NCBI GenBank assembly: GCA_037447215.1
Contig: JBBIHB010000004.1
Coordinates: forward strand, 71,653 to 135,652
From: UBA1413 sp037447215
GTDB taxonomy: Bacteria > Bacteroidota > Bacteroidia > Bacteroidales > Prolixibacteraceae
Direction: 5' to 3'
Length of the DNA: 64,000 nt
How positions within the stretch are numbered: position 1 is the stretch's first letter; each line of letters opens with the position of its first letter. The notes below the pieces were generated by a model, which ran no database searches, had not been told where the DNA came from, and saw only the letters and a list, made by a program, of their open reading frames with translations. Below, piece after piece: positions 18,011 to 26,062 of this stretch. The position numbers were made by a program, and so were the translations under genes.

Positions 18011-18694
18011 TTACCACTGTTCAATCCATGTGAAAAATCCTGGTTTTGACTGAAGTTGTTTCCTGATGGCTTCGGCCTCAGTTGTTTTACTATTTGCTTT
18101 ATAGGATTCATAAAGCCTCACCTGAATAAAACTGTGCAGCCAGTTACATTCCGTATTTTTTGAAAATTGAAGGGCTTTCAGAAACAATGCTTCGGCTTCT
18201 TTTTTATCGCCTCCGAACATAGATGGCCTATAAAAAAGGGAATTTCCCTTTTCGATCCAGCCCATAGGTTCTGATGGGTTGTTTTTTATTGCTTCCTCGT
18301 AAGCATCGGCATTGCGCTGCCCCAGAAATGGGGCCTTCATTGGAGAAAGCCCGATCCTGAAACCCACCAAACCAGCCTTTATCCCGAGTAACCGTGAGTT
18401 TCCCGGATTCTGTTTCAATAGTTTCTCAAGAAGCTTTTCAGTTTCATCGAGCAGAAGACGTGCCTTTGAATTCTGGTCAGTTCCAAGTAAATAACCCAAA
18501 TACCCATATCGGGCCAGCAATGCATCGGTAAGTACCGAAAAATTCTGTGGATTCTCCTTTTCCAATCTCCTGAATTCCTGTTCCCATCCTGAAATATCAC
18601 CCCTGGCATAAGTTTCATAAAAAAAACATGCGTGATTACTTGCCGACAAAAACCGGAAACCAATCAGTAAAATTAGCAGAATTAAAGCTTTCAT
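18011..18694 (-). CDS. Secreted TPR-like protein, unknown function
   Basis: I do not recognise a specific family. The 227-residue product starts with a signal peptide (ALILLILLIGFRFLSAS), then reads as helix pairs of the tetratricopeptide kind: LLLDETEKLLEKLLKQNPGNSRLL, ADAYEEAIKNNPSEPMGWIEKGNSLFY and KEAEALFLKALQFSK. One unit contains MFGGDKKEAEALF, a motif common in TPR proteins annotated as periplasmic scaffolds. It lies 141 bases downstream of the carotenoid glycosyltransferase on the same strand, so it could be the last gene of that operon, but an inverted-repeat element separates them. Confidence 0.65.
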   Translation of the reverse strand: MKALILLILLIGFRFLSASNHACFFYETYARGDISGWEQEFRRLEKENPQNFSVLTDALLARYGYLGYLLGTDQNSKARLLLDETEKLLEKLLKQNPGNSRLLGIKAGLVGFRIGLSPMKAPFLGQRNADAYEEAIKNNPSEPMGWIEKGNSLFYRPSMFGGDKKEAEALFLKALQFSKNTECNWLHSFIQVRLYESYKANSKTTEAEAIRKQLQSKPGFFTWIEQW

Positions 18695-18757
18695 CTGTAT
18701 AAATTGTCTTGATTTTTAATGGTCAGATGCCAGCCCGACTGAATCGTTCTGGCGGGG

Positions 18758-18835
18758 AATCACCATGAGGAACGTTATTCCTGCCCGTATGTTCAGGCGG
18801 GCATTCCGGTTTGTGTTTTGCTAATCATGGTGATT
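18758..18835. repeat. Intergenic inverted-repeat element
   Basis: A perfect 11-bp inverted repeat (AATCACCATGA at 18758-18768; TCATGGTGATT at 18825-18835) encloses a GC-rich core with a second hairpin (TGCCCG at 18782-18787 with CGGGCA at 18798-18803). Related fragments (GGCGGGGAAT just before, and ATTCCTGCCCG inside) make it look like a small repetitive intergenic element. It abuts the glycosyltransferase stop codon. No second copy is visible in this window. Confidence 0.5.
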
Positions 18836-19960
18836 TCATACTTCTATTTTTCTTCCTTTCCATTGAGCAGAACCTTTAAATTTCTGTAGGATATTCCTTA
18901 CTACAATGAAGCCAAAATTAAGCATCTGAAACGGATGCAAAAAAACCGACAAACTGTTTTGCTTGCTTGTCATGGATACAAACACACGATTGGCAATTAC
19001 CAGTAATAGATAAACTTTTAATCCAGCCCAATCCAAAAAATAAATCACAGGAATCCATCCAAATAAAACAGTAAGTGCAAAACCAGTCATTACAAGCCTG
19101 CTTCCGCCATAATATTGATGTACATTTCGTGAAAATCCGGCAATTGCCTCTGCCGATGACCTGTACATCCGGCAAAAAATATCATTTCCTCCTGTAAGTG
19201 TAGCCAATTTTCCCCTCTGATCCTTAACCATCCTGGAAATCAGTATATCCTCAACAGGCTCCTTTCTGACTTTCTGGTGCCAGTTATTCTTCCGGTAATT
19301 ATCGGCATCGAAAAGCATAAACTGTCCGTTGGCAGCCGAAAGCGACGAAAACTTCAAATTCCTCACCAGGGGCAATGGCAGAAGGCTTAACAGCACCCAG
19401 TTCATAACCGGTACAGTTGTTAATTCACCAAAAGTCAGCATAGATTGGGTAGGAAAAATCGAAACCAGTTGAAACCTGTGTTTCTGAATATGTGCCACTG
19501 CTTTTCGGACTATGTGTGGCGACACGCGTACATCGGCATCCAGAAAAAGCAAATAATCACCCTTTGCATCTGCGGCCAATTGATGGCATGCAAAATTCTT
19601 TCCAGTCCAACCTTCAGGTATTTCAAGACCTTTAAAATAACGGAGGTTAGGCATTTGCTTTCGAAATTGTTCAAGAATATCCGAAGTCCTGTCGGTTGAA
19701 TGATCATTGCAAACAATAATCTCTGAATTGGACCAGGTTGAATTCATCAGGTCGCCCAGCAAAAGTGGCAGGGATACTTCCTCGTTCCGCACAGGGATCA
19801 GGATCGAAACAAAAGGTTTATGGACAGGCATATCTTCAGGTAAATAGTTCTTTGTGAGAAGATTGACCAATGAAATCAATACTCTGACAAAAAGAAAAAT
19901 CAATACAAAAAATGCCAATCCAATCATAATCTGAAAATTTTCTTGAAAATCAGCGTTCAT
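18836..19960 (-). CDS. Family 2 glycosyltransferase, likely carotenoid glucosyltransferase
   Basis: A 374-residue membrane-bound GT2 enzyme. An N-terminal membrane segment (MIGLAFFVLIFLFVRVLISLV) precedes the GT-A domain: FVSILIPVRNEE, ICNDHSTDRTS for nucleotide-sugar binding, GWTGKNFACHQLA, the metal-binding LLFLDADVRVSP and the later EDILISRM acceptor-side motif. Two or three C-terminal membrane helices follow. The layout and GWTGKNFA motif resemble CruC/CruG-type enzymes that glucosylate hydroxy-carotenoids, and all four genes immediately upstream are carotenoid or acyltransferase genes. It overlaps the acyltransferase gene by 11 bases. Related GT2 enzymes also make hopanoid or diaponeurosporenoate glycosides, so the acceptor is inferred from context. 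Confidence 0.75.
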   Translation of the reverse strand: MNADFQENFQIMIGLAFFVLIFLFVRVLISLVNLLTKNYLPEDMPVHKPFVSILIPVRNEEVSLPLLLGDLMNSTWSNSEIIVCNDHSTDRTSDILEQFRKQMPNLRYFKGLEIPEGWTGKNFACHQLAADAKGDYLLFLDADVRVSPHIVRKAVAHIQKHRFQLVSIFPTQSMLTFGELTTVPVMNWVLLSLLPLPLVRNLKFSSLSAANGQFMLFDADNYRKNNWHQKVRKEPVEDILISRMVKDQRGKLATLTGGNDIFCRMYRSSAEAIAGFSRNVHQYYGGSRLVMTGFALTVLFGWIPVIYFLDWAGLKVYLLLVIANRVFVSMTSKQNSLSVFLHPFQMLNFGFIVVRNILQKFKGSAQWKGRKIEV

Positions 19961-20570
19961 CCAGAATTACCTGATTTCTGGTTTTGAAATAAAACTCGTT
20001 ATATTCATCCTGCAGTTCAATTAAATTAAAAGATCTGTTGCCCGCATATTTTACTTTAATTGTTGCTTTTGGACGGGCAGGTGAGCCAAATGAAATATGG
20101 GCTGTTGCAAAAACAACATTGATTTTGCCCTCATTATTCTTTAGAAGCATTTCAGCCCCTTTTTCAAAAATTACATTATCAATGTAATGGCTATTAATCT
20201 GTCCCTGGGGATAAATAGTTACCACATTTCGTGGGTCGGAAAGCAATTGGGCAGAATATCGCATGGTTGGCAATACATTTTTTTTGTTTTTGTCCACCGA
20301 AAATACTCCGGTACGGGTTAAGAACATGCGTTTTTTAAGCTGTTCTTCAAGCATCATGACATGAAACCTTCGTTTCAGGATTTTTTCAGAAATAAACCAC
20401 GACCAATATCCATCCCACCAACTGAAATGGTTTTGTAAAAGTAAAACCGGACCATCCGGAACTTCATTCATAAGATTAAATTCAACATTCCGAAAGATGA
20501 TTTTCTGAAAAAACCTGTAATAAGTGGTAAAAAACCACAAAGGCAGTTTTTGCCTGTTTGCTTTTATCAT
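19950..20570 (-). CDS. PlsC-type acyltransferase, likely carotenoid glucoside acyltransferase
   Basis: A 206-residue lysophospholipid-acyltransferase-like protein. Catalytic motif I is present as NHFSWWD (H48-x4-D53), motif II-like residues around GVFSVDK, and motif III as YPQGQI near residue 120. It is short and lacks a strong membrane helix, apart from the aromatic N-terminus. Being wedged between the glycosyltransferase (11-base overlap) and the ketolase (3-base gap), it probably adds a fatty acyl chain to the sugar of a carotenoid glucoside, as CruD does in green sulfur bacteria. A housekeeping role in phospholipid synthesis is less likely but not excluded. Confidence 0.75.
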   Translation of the reverse strand: MIKANRQKLPLWFFTTYYRFFQKIIFRNVEFNLMNEVPDGPVLLLQNHFSWWDGYWSWFISEKILKRRFHVMMLEEQLKKRMFLTRTGVFSVDKNKKNVLPTMRYSAQLLSDPRNVVTIYPQGQINSHYIDNVIFEKGAEMLLKNNEGKINVVFATAHISFGSPARPKATIKVKYAGNRSFNLIELQDEYNEFYFKTRNQVILDER

Positions 20571-20573
20571 AGA

Positions 20574-21266
20574 TCAATGAACAGCAGGTGACAGAATTTT
20601 CTTTGAACGATAAAGTTTCCACCATGGAGTTGTGGGCGATTCGTGATGTTCGCGGTGATAACCAAAAAAATAACAGGTTATCATAGCAAGAAAGTGATTT
20701 TTCGGAAGGGTGCGGGCTTTGTGAATACCCATTTCGGGTTTATGCGGTAAGCGGTGGGGTATAAAAGTACCGAAGAAAAATAATTGAAGAGTTCCGAGAA
20801 CAGCGGGAATAACCCAGAAGAAAATCAATTGCCAGTCGGTAAACCAGATTTTCAGAATATTGAAAGTTATGGCCATTGAAACCAGTTGCCACCAGGTAGT
20901 GTAGCGTACCAAAAACTTAAACCACCAAGCAAAAAAGTTGTTGCTTCCGGTATAAAAATCAGGATCCTTTTCCGTTGCAGGAAATCTGTGATGAAGGTAA
21001 TGGTTCTTCCTTAAGCGACCGTACGATAAGTAAGCAAACGAAAGTGTAGCGATCCATCCGGCCAAATCGTTTATTTTACGGTTACCCGAAACAGTTCCGT
21101 GCATGGCATCATGTCCGGTAATAAATAATCCTGTAAATAAATAACCCTGAAGCAGTATATGGAAGTAAAAAGCAAAAGAGGTAAAATCAACATTAACATA
21201 AGCGAGTAAGTAAGCAAGGTGACAAATCCATGAGAGATAAACAGCAACGGCGACAAATAATCCCAT
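20574..21266 (-). CDS. CrtW-like carotenoid 4-ketolase
   Basis: A 230-residue di-iron membrane oxygenase. All histidine clusters of the CrtW family are visible: HDAMHG, NHYLHHRFP, FGTFIPHRLPH and YHREHHESPTTPWWKL. Four hydrophobic stretches separate them in the usual membrane topology. CrtW adds keto groups at C4 of the beta-ionone ring using O2, so the pathway needs oxygen. The frame extends to a TTG at 21272, but the ATG at 21266 (MGLFVAVAVYL) is the better start. Fatty-acid desaturases share the histidine boxes, but the PHR and HHESPTTPWW motifs favour a carotenoid ketolase, as do the flanking crt genes. Confidence 0.85.
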   Translation of the reverse strand: MGLFVAVAVYLSWICHLAYLLAYVNVDFTSFAFYFHILLQGYLFTGLFITGHDAMHGTVSGNRKINDLAGWIATLSFAYLSYGRLRKNHYLHHRFPATEKDPDFYTGSNNFFAWWFKFLVRYTTWWQLVSMAITFNILKIWFTDWQLIFFWVIPAVLGTLQLFFFGTFIPHRLPHKPEMGIHKARTLPKNHFLAMITCYFFGYHREHHESPTTPWWKLYRSKKILSPAVH

Positions 21267-21290
21267 AATCAATAAATTAATTGGATGAAT

Positions 21291-21935
21291 TTACAATAAA
21301 AACCGGAGCAGAATAAAGAAAACGAACTGAATAATCAATAACCAAGGAGCCAACCTGTTCTGATAACTAACCCTGAATATTTTAAGGGTAATAAGCATCA
21401 GCAAGGCAATTAAATACCATGCAATATAGTTCTGAACAGGAATATTTTCTCTTTCCCATGTCCACATATCTGTGGAAATAGCGACTGGTTCCATTATTAC
21501 ATCATACAACACCAACATTGCAGCACCTGAAAAGGGATAATACCATTTCTGATTTATTTTTGGAAACAGCACATAAATACAGTAAATCAAAATCAACCAG
21601 TTAAGCCCTATTAGCAAGGGAGTGCCGAAAATTTTCAGTCCGAGGGCCTTTCCGTATGCATAGTCACCGAAGATTATTCCGGTCTGAACCCCAATTACTT
21701 CTATAAAGTATCCGGAAAAAGCAAGCGCCGAAAAAACAGCAACTTGCCGTAGGCTCCAATTTTGGTGAAAAAGAAATAAAAGTACCGTACTTATAATGAG
21801 ATTGAGTGGCACCAGTCTCTGAAACAGGTCGTGAGTGGCAGGTATAAGAAAACCAGCAACACCAACACCATAAAATATAACCAGAAATATTCTTGTGATC
21901 AAAATCCACTTATCTTTTTTCATGTCCAGGATCAT
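21291..21935 (-). CDS. CruF-like carotenoid 1,2-hydratase
   Basis: A 214-residue integral membrane protein with about seven hydrophobic segments. The family signature (carotenoid biosynthesis protein, DUF422) is clear: GYFIEVIGVQTGIIFGDYAYG, the FGTPLLIGLNW stretch, and LVLYDVIMEPVA before the last helices. Characterised CruF enzymes hydrate the 1',2' double bond of the acyclic psi end of a carotenoid to give a 1'-hydroxyl group, the site that is then glycosylated. Its start overlaps the crtD-like stop by 4 bases. This gene, with a 3',4'-desaturase and a glucosyltransferase, defines a psi-end tailoring set. Confidence 0.85.
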   Translation of the reverse strand: MILDMKKDKWILITRIFLVIFYGVGVAGFLIPATHDLFQRLVPLNLIISTVLLFLFHQNWSLRQVAVFSALAFSGYFIEVIGVQTGIIFGDYAYGKALGLKIFGTPLLIGLNWLILIYCIYVLFPKINQKWYYPFSGAAMLVLYDVIMEPVAISTDMWTWERENIPVQNYIAWYLIALLMLITLKIFRVSYQNRLAPWLLIIQFVFFILLRFLL

Positions 21936-23389
21936 TTCCTTTCATTTTCAATCAACGATGCTGCAATCATTGCCGACGACAGGCTTAGAGGTATTCCACC
22001 GCCCGGATGAACACTTCCTCCGGTAAAATAAAGTCCTTTGATGCGGCTCGAAAAGTTGGGGTGCCTTTTGAAAGCTGAGAACAAACTATTGGATGAAGGA
22101 CCATATAACGATCCGTGCCACGAACCAGTTTTCTCTTCAACTTTTACAGGATCGAGAACCTCTTCAAAAATGATCTTATCTTCCAATTTAACCGACAAAG
22201 CATTTTCAAGTTTCTGAATGATATTTTTCCTGGCAGTTTTTACCAACTCATCCCAGTTTTGCCCCACATTTTCAGGTGCATTCACCATAACAAACCAATT
22301 TTCGCAATGTTCCGGTGCATCGTCAGGAAATATTTTTGAACTTATATATAAATATACCGTTGGATCTTCGTTCAACGAAAAATTCTCAAATAAATCAACG
22401 AACTCTTCCTTATAGTTATCACTGAAAAAAATGTTGTGCACATCAAGTTTTTCGAAATTTGCCCTGATACCCCAATAGAATATGATGGCTGAGGTTGAAC
22501 GTTGCTGGCGATCAAGTTTGATAAGTTTTTTATTTTGGGGAAGCAAGTATTTGTAAAACCTGTAAATATCCATATTACTTATAACCCGTTCGGCCGGTTT
22601 ATACCCTTTGGCAGTGGTTATACCACGAATTTGGTCACCGCGAGCATCGACACTTATTACTGGCTCATTGTAATGAATTTTTAAATGTAGCCTTTCAAGT
22701 TGCTTGAGAAAAGCCTTAACTATGGTGTACATACCCCCATCGGGAAGCCACGCACCCAGGTTATGTTCGAGGTGAGCAATAACCCTTAGCGTTGCCGGGG
22801 TATGATAAGGATTTGAACCATTGTAAGTTGCATACCGATCGAGCAATTGAACCAATTTTTGGTTTCTAAGTGCATTGTGATTATGCCTGTGTAGCGACCT
22901 GAAAGCCTTTAACCTGAAAACACCAGCAAAAGATGAAAGGTTACTTTTCCGAAACAGCGAGCGCAATTTATGAAGGGACCCAAAAATAAATACAGGTGCA
23001 GTAATATGGTAAACTTCGGCTGCTTCGTCGAGGTAATCTTTCAAAACCGAAGGTTTAACACCTGTTTTTAACTCAGCTTCCCTGCAAAATTCATCTACGT
23101 CCGAATGGGCATCGAGTTCCAATCCATCACTCCAAAAATAGCGGGCCACAATAGGAAGGCGTTTGATATCAAATTGCAAATCATGATCAAGTAGTTCGAG
23201 GGCTAATTCGGGTAAAGTAAACAACGAAGGTCCTGCATCGAAACGAAAACCATTGCCCTTTACCTGATTTAGTTTACCTCCGGGGCTTGAAGAGGCTTCA
23301 TAAACTTCAACCTCATATCCAAGTCTTGCCAATCTGATGGCTATGGCAAGACCCCCAATACCCGCTCCAATCACTATTGTTTTTTTCAT
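21932..23389 (-). CDS. CrtI/CrtD-family carotenoid desaturase, probably CrtD type
   Basis: A 485-residue FAD-dependent carotenoid desaturase. The dinucleotide-binding start TIVIGAGIGGLAIAIRLARLGYEVEVYEA and the C-terminal FAD signature GLYFTGGSVHPGGGIPLSLSSAMIA are intact. The segment FRFDAGPSLFTLPEL matches what I recall of 1-hydroxycarotenoid 3,4-desaturases (CrtD) of this phylum rather than phytoene desaturases (usually FDMGPSWY). Coupling to cruF by a 4-base overlap also favours CrtD. The frame reaches a TTG at 23398; the ATG at 23389 (MKKTIVIGAG) is preferred. No phytoene synthase, second CrtI or lycopene cyclase lies in the window, so the early pathway must be elsewhere. Confidence 0.85.
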   Translation of the reverse strand: MKKTIVIGAGIGGLAIAIRLARLGYEVEVYEASSSPGGKLNQVKGNGFRFDAGPSLFTLPELALELLDHDLQFDIKRLPIVARYFWSDGLELDAHSDVDEFCREAELKTGVKPSVLKDYLDEAAEVYHITAPVFIFGSLHKLRSLFRKSNLSSFAGVFRLKAFRSLHRHNHNALRNQKLVQLLDRYATYNGSNPYHTPATLRVIAHLEHNLGAWLPDGGMYTIVKAFLKQLERLHLKIHYNEPVISVDARGDQIRGITTAKGYKPAERVISNMDIYRFYKYLLPQNKKLIKLDRQQRSTSAIIFYWGIRANFEKLDVHNIFFSDNYKEEFVDLFENFSLNEDPTVYLYISSKIFPDDAPEHCENWFVMVNAPENVGQNWDELVKTARKNIIQKLENALSVKLEDKIIFEEVLDPVKVEEKTGSWHGSLYGPSSNSLFSAFKRHPNFSSRIKGLYFTGGSVHPGGGIPLSLSSAMIAASLIENERK

Positions 23390-23406
23390 ATTATTCAAAA
23401 CTGAAA

Positions 23407-23414
23407 CAAATTTA
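23407..23414 (-). promoter_or_regulatory. Putative -7 box for the carotenoid operon
   Basis: The minus strand reads TAAATTTG (consensus TAnnTTTG), 18 bases upstream of the preferred crtD-like ATG. Transcription would start close to the coding region, giving a leader of roughly 10 bases. No good -33 element is seen. Confidence 0.45.
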
Positions 23415-23509
23415 AACTCATTTTAAATTATTTACATATGTGGTTTGTTCAATTTTTTCAGTAGTTTTGACACCAAATTTTTAATTTTTATAAAAAATCA
23501 GGTATCACC

Positions 23510-23842
23510 ATGTTTACATTCGGACTTTTCAGTACTCATTTGCCTTATGTATTAATGGTGGCTTTCTATGCCTTTTACTTTTTCGTTTTATCCCCTTCGG
23601 CAAATACACCAGTTAATCTTTCGAATTCAGAAGATAAGGTAAGGATTGAACTGGTTCAAACAAAAGTTGTCACGGGACATTCTGCCGTTCATTATTATTT
23701 TGCAGAATTCCACTTCGGCGGCAACAAAAAAATATGGAGGACACAAGATCATATTCGATTTTATACACCCCCTGACAGAAATCCTGACAAAGAAGCATAC
23801 AACTTAGAAATATTCAACCGGCCACCTCCAGTTGTTTCATAA
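23510..23842 (+). CDS. Small membrane-anchored protein, unknown function
   Basis: I do not recognise the family. The 110-residue product begins MFTFGLFSTHLPYVLMVAFY and has one hydrophobic segment (about 10-28), then a soluble part of about 80 residues (KVRIELVQTKVVTGHSAVHYYFAEFHFGGNKKIWR) with several His, Tyr and Trp residues and a proline-rich end. It is divergent from the carotenoid operon and lies 105 bases upstream of a TonB receptor on the same strand, so it may be the first gene of the import-heme block. The H-x4-H-Y-Y-F region might bind a ligand, which is speculation. Confidence 0.6.
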   Translation: MFTFGLFSTHLPYVLMVAFYAFYFFVLSPSANTPVNLSNSEDKVRIELVQTKVVTGHSAVHYYFAEFHFGGNKKIWRTQDHIRFYTPPDRNPDKEAYNLEIFNRPPPVVS

Positions 23843-23947
23843 TTTAATCTGGTAGTCCTGTTAAGGAAAAACCATTCTGTTTAGGGTAATTTAGCCTTAC
23901 CTGAGCTTATTACAATTTAAAATACAAAATCTCATTTTTGAAAAATT

Positions 23948-26053
23948 ATGAAACAAATATTTTATACCATTACATTATTGCTATTTGCTCTGACATCAGC
24001 AGCACAAGATTTATATGAACCTGATTCCGATACATCCAAAATCCGCAATCTTCGTCTTGATGAAATTACCGTTAGGTCGCCAAAATATAACAGCAATATT
24101 TTTCAATTGCCTGCATCGGCAACCATGATGCCAACCCGGATAATTGAGAATTATCAAATTGGTTCCTTAACCGATGTATCGGGGCTGGTTCCCAATTTTT
24201 TTATGCCCGATTATGGCTCAAAACTTACTTCTCCGGTCTATATCCGTGGCATTGGAACCCGAATAAATACACCATCGGTTGGTCTTTACGTGGATAATAT
24301 CCCATACTTTGAGAAATCGGCATTTAATTTCGATTTTTTCGATCTGGAACGGATTGAAGTATTGCGTGGCCCGCAGGGAACGCTGTACGGACGAAACACT
24401 ATGGGAGGGCTGATAAATATTTTCACTTCCGACCCCACAGATGAAAGGCATACCTCGTTAAGGTTTTCGTATGGCAACTTTAGCCAGGTCAATACAACTT
24501 TTCTTCACAATCAACCCATTTCAAAAGATTTATCGCTGATACTGAATTTCAACCAACTGCACAACGGGGGTTTTTACACAAATGCCTTTAACAACGAAGT
24601 GGTTGATAAACTCAACAGTTATTCCGGAAGGTTCAAAATGCTTTATACACCTGGTGAAAGACTAAGGATACAGGTCAATGTAAAGTTCGAAACCAGTGAC
24701 CAGGGAGGTTATCCATATGCAATTTACAATAAGGAAACACAGCGTGCCAATCCCATCAATTACAATCATAAAAGCTTGTATCAGAGAAATTTGTTGTCTT
24801 CAGGTCTGAATGTTGAATATTTTGGTAAAGGTTACCGGCTCAGGGCGGTAACCAGTCATCAGTATATGGACGACTATCAGGATATCGATCAGGATTTTAC
24901 CCCTGCAAAACTTTACTTTGTTGAACAATGGCAAAATCAGAAAATGCTGGCCCAGGAAGTTTCACTACAATCTTACGAGAAAGAACGCTATGAATGGCTA
25001 TTCGGGGTTTTCGGATTTCATCAGACGCTCGATAAAAAAGTGGACATAACCTATGATACTGATTTTCAGGTTATGCAAAAACTACCGGGCGAAATGGTAA
25101 TGATTAACAGTCACGACAACGCCAACTCGGGTTTGGCATTTTTTCATCAGTCAACGCTGAAATTCGGAAATTTATCGGTTATCGGTGGAGTAAGGTTCGA
25201 TTATGAAAAAGCCACACTCGATTATAACCAAATAAGAACGTTGATGGGATCTTCAACCCAGTTGCAGGATGTACAAAGCAGTCTTGAATCATTCGAAGTA
25301 CTACCCAAAGTAGCAGTTCAGTACAATATCGCGAATTATATCACCCCTTATGCCACCATTGCAAAAGGATATAATGCAGGGGGATTCAATTCAACATTTG
25401 AAAGGGAAGAAGACCGTTCGTTTGATCCGGAACAAAGCTGGAACTATGAACTAGGGTTCAAGGCACGTTTTCTGCAAAACCGATTATTTACCAACCTTGC
25501 TTTTTTCGCAATCGACTGGGAAAACCAGCAAATATATCAGCCAGTACCCTCAGGGCGGGGTTCTATGCTGAAAAATGCCGGAAAATCGAAAAGCCGTGGA
25601 TTTGAGCTCGAAATAAAAGCCGTTCCTTTTACCAATTTTGAAACCTGGGCAACCTTAGGTTACAATAAAGCGGAATTTGTTGAATACATAAGGAGTGCAA
25701 CGCTCGATTATAGCGGTAATTTTCTTCCTTATGTACCCGGATTCACAACTAGTTTAGGTGCCAATTATTCGATAAATGTGGACCGAAAAATTGTTGAAAG
25801 TATCAACATATATGCTGTATATCAGGGCTTTGGAAAACATTACTGGCACGAGGACAATACGGCATGGCAGGATTTTTATGGATTACTGAACAGCCGTTTA
25901 ACCATAACCCGGAAAAATATGGAACTTGCTTTGTGGGGAAAAAATCTGCTGGATGAAACCTATAATTCATTCTATTTCACAGCGCTTAACAATGCCTATG
26001 CACAGGTTGGAAAACCAGCATCGATGGGTATGAGTTTGAAATTTATGTTCTGA
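23948..26053 (+). CDS. TonB-dependent receptor (iron/tetrapyrrole type)
   Basis: A 701-residue outer-membrane receptor. It has a signal peptide (FYTITLLLFALTSAAQ), a TonB-box region (LDEITVRSP), and a plug at about 45-165 with YIRGIGTRINTPSVGLYVDNIPY and ERIEVLRGPQGTLYGRNTMGGLINI. The rest is a 22-strand barrel ending with a typical terminal aromatic (SMGMSLKFMF). It is not a SusC-type polysaccharide receptor, since the long N-terminal SusC domain is missing. It is followed after 9 bases by an MFS permease and then hemN, hemG and hemH, suggesting uptake of an iron chelate or a porphyrin. The ligand cannot be read from the sequence. Confidence 0.88.
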   Translation: MKQIFYTITLLLFALTSAAQDLYEPDSDTSKIRNLRLDEITVRSPKYNSNIFQLPASATMMPTRIIENYQIGSLTDVSGLVPNFFMPDYGSKLTSPVYIRGIGTRINTPSVGLYVDNIPYFEKSAFNFDFFDLERIEVLRGPQGTLYGRNTMGGLINIFTSDPTDERHTSLRFSYGNFSQVNTTFLHNQPISKDLSLILNFNQLHNGGFYTNAFNNEVVDKLNSYSGRFKMLYTPGERLRIQVNVKFETSDQGGYPYAIYNKETQRANPINYNHKSLYQRNLLSSGLNVEYFGKGYRLRAVTSHQYMDDYQDIDQDFTPAKLYFVEQWQNQKMLAQEVSLQSYEKERYEWLFGVFGFHQTLDKKVDITYDTDFQVMQKLPGEMVMINSHDNANSGLAFFHQSTLKFGNLSVIGGVRFDYEKATLDYNQIRTLMGSSTQLQDVQSSLESFEVLPKVAVQYNIANYITPYATIAKGYNAGGFNSTFEREEDRSFDPEQSWNYELGFKARFLQNRLFTNLAFFAIDWENQQIYQPVPSGRGSMLKNAGKSKSRGFELEIKAVPFTNFETWATLGYNKAEFVEYIRSATLDYSGNFLPYVPGFTTSLGANYSINVDRKIVESINIYAVYQGFGKHYWHEDNTAWQDFYGLLNSRLTITRKNMELALWGKNLLDETYNSFYFTALNNAYAQVGKPASMGMSLKFMF

Positions 26054-26062
26054 TAATTTACT

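Noticed and set aside
18836..20570. Reading the glycosyltransferase and acyltransferase as staphyloxanthin CrtQ/CrtO
   Set aside because: The CruF, CrtD and CrtW neighbours point to C40 psi-end tailoring rather than a C30 diaponeurosporenoate pathway.
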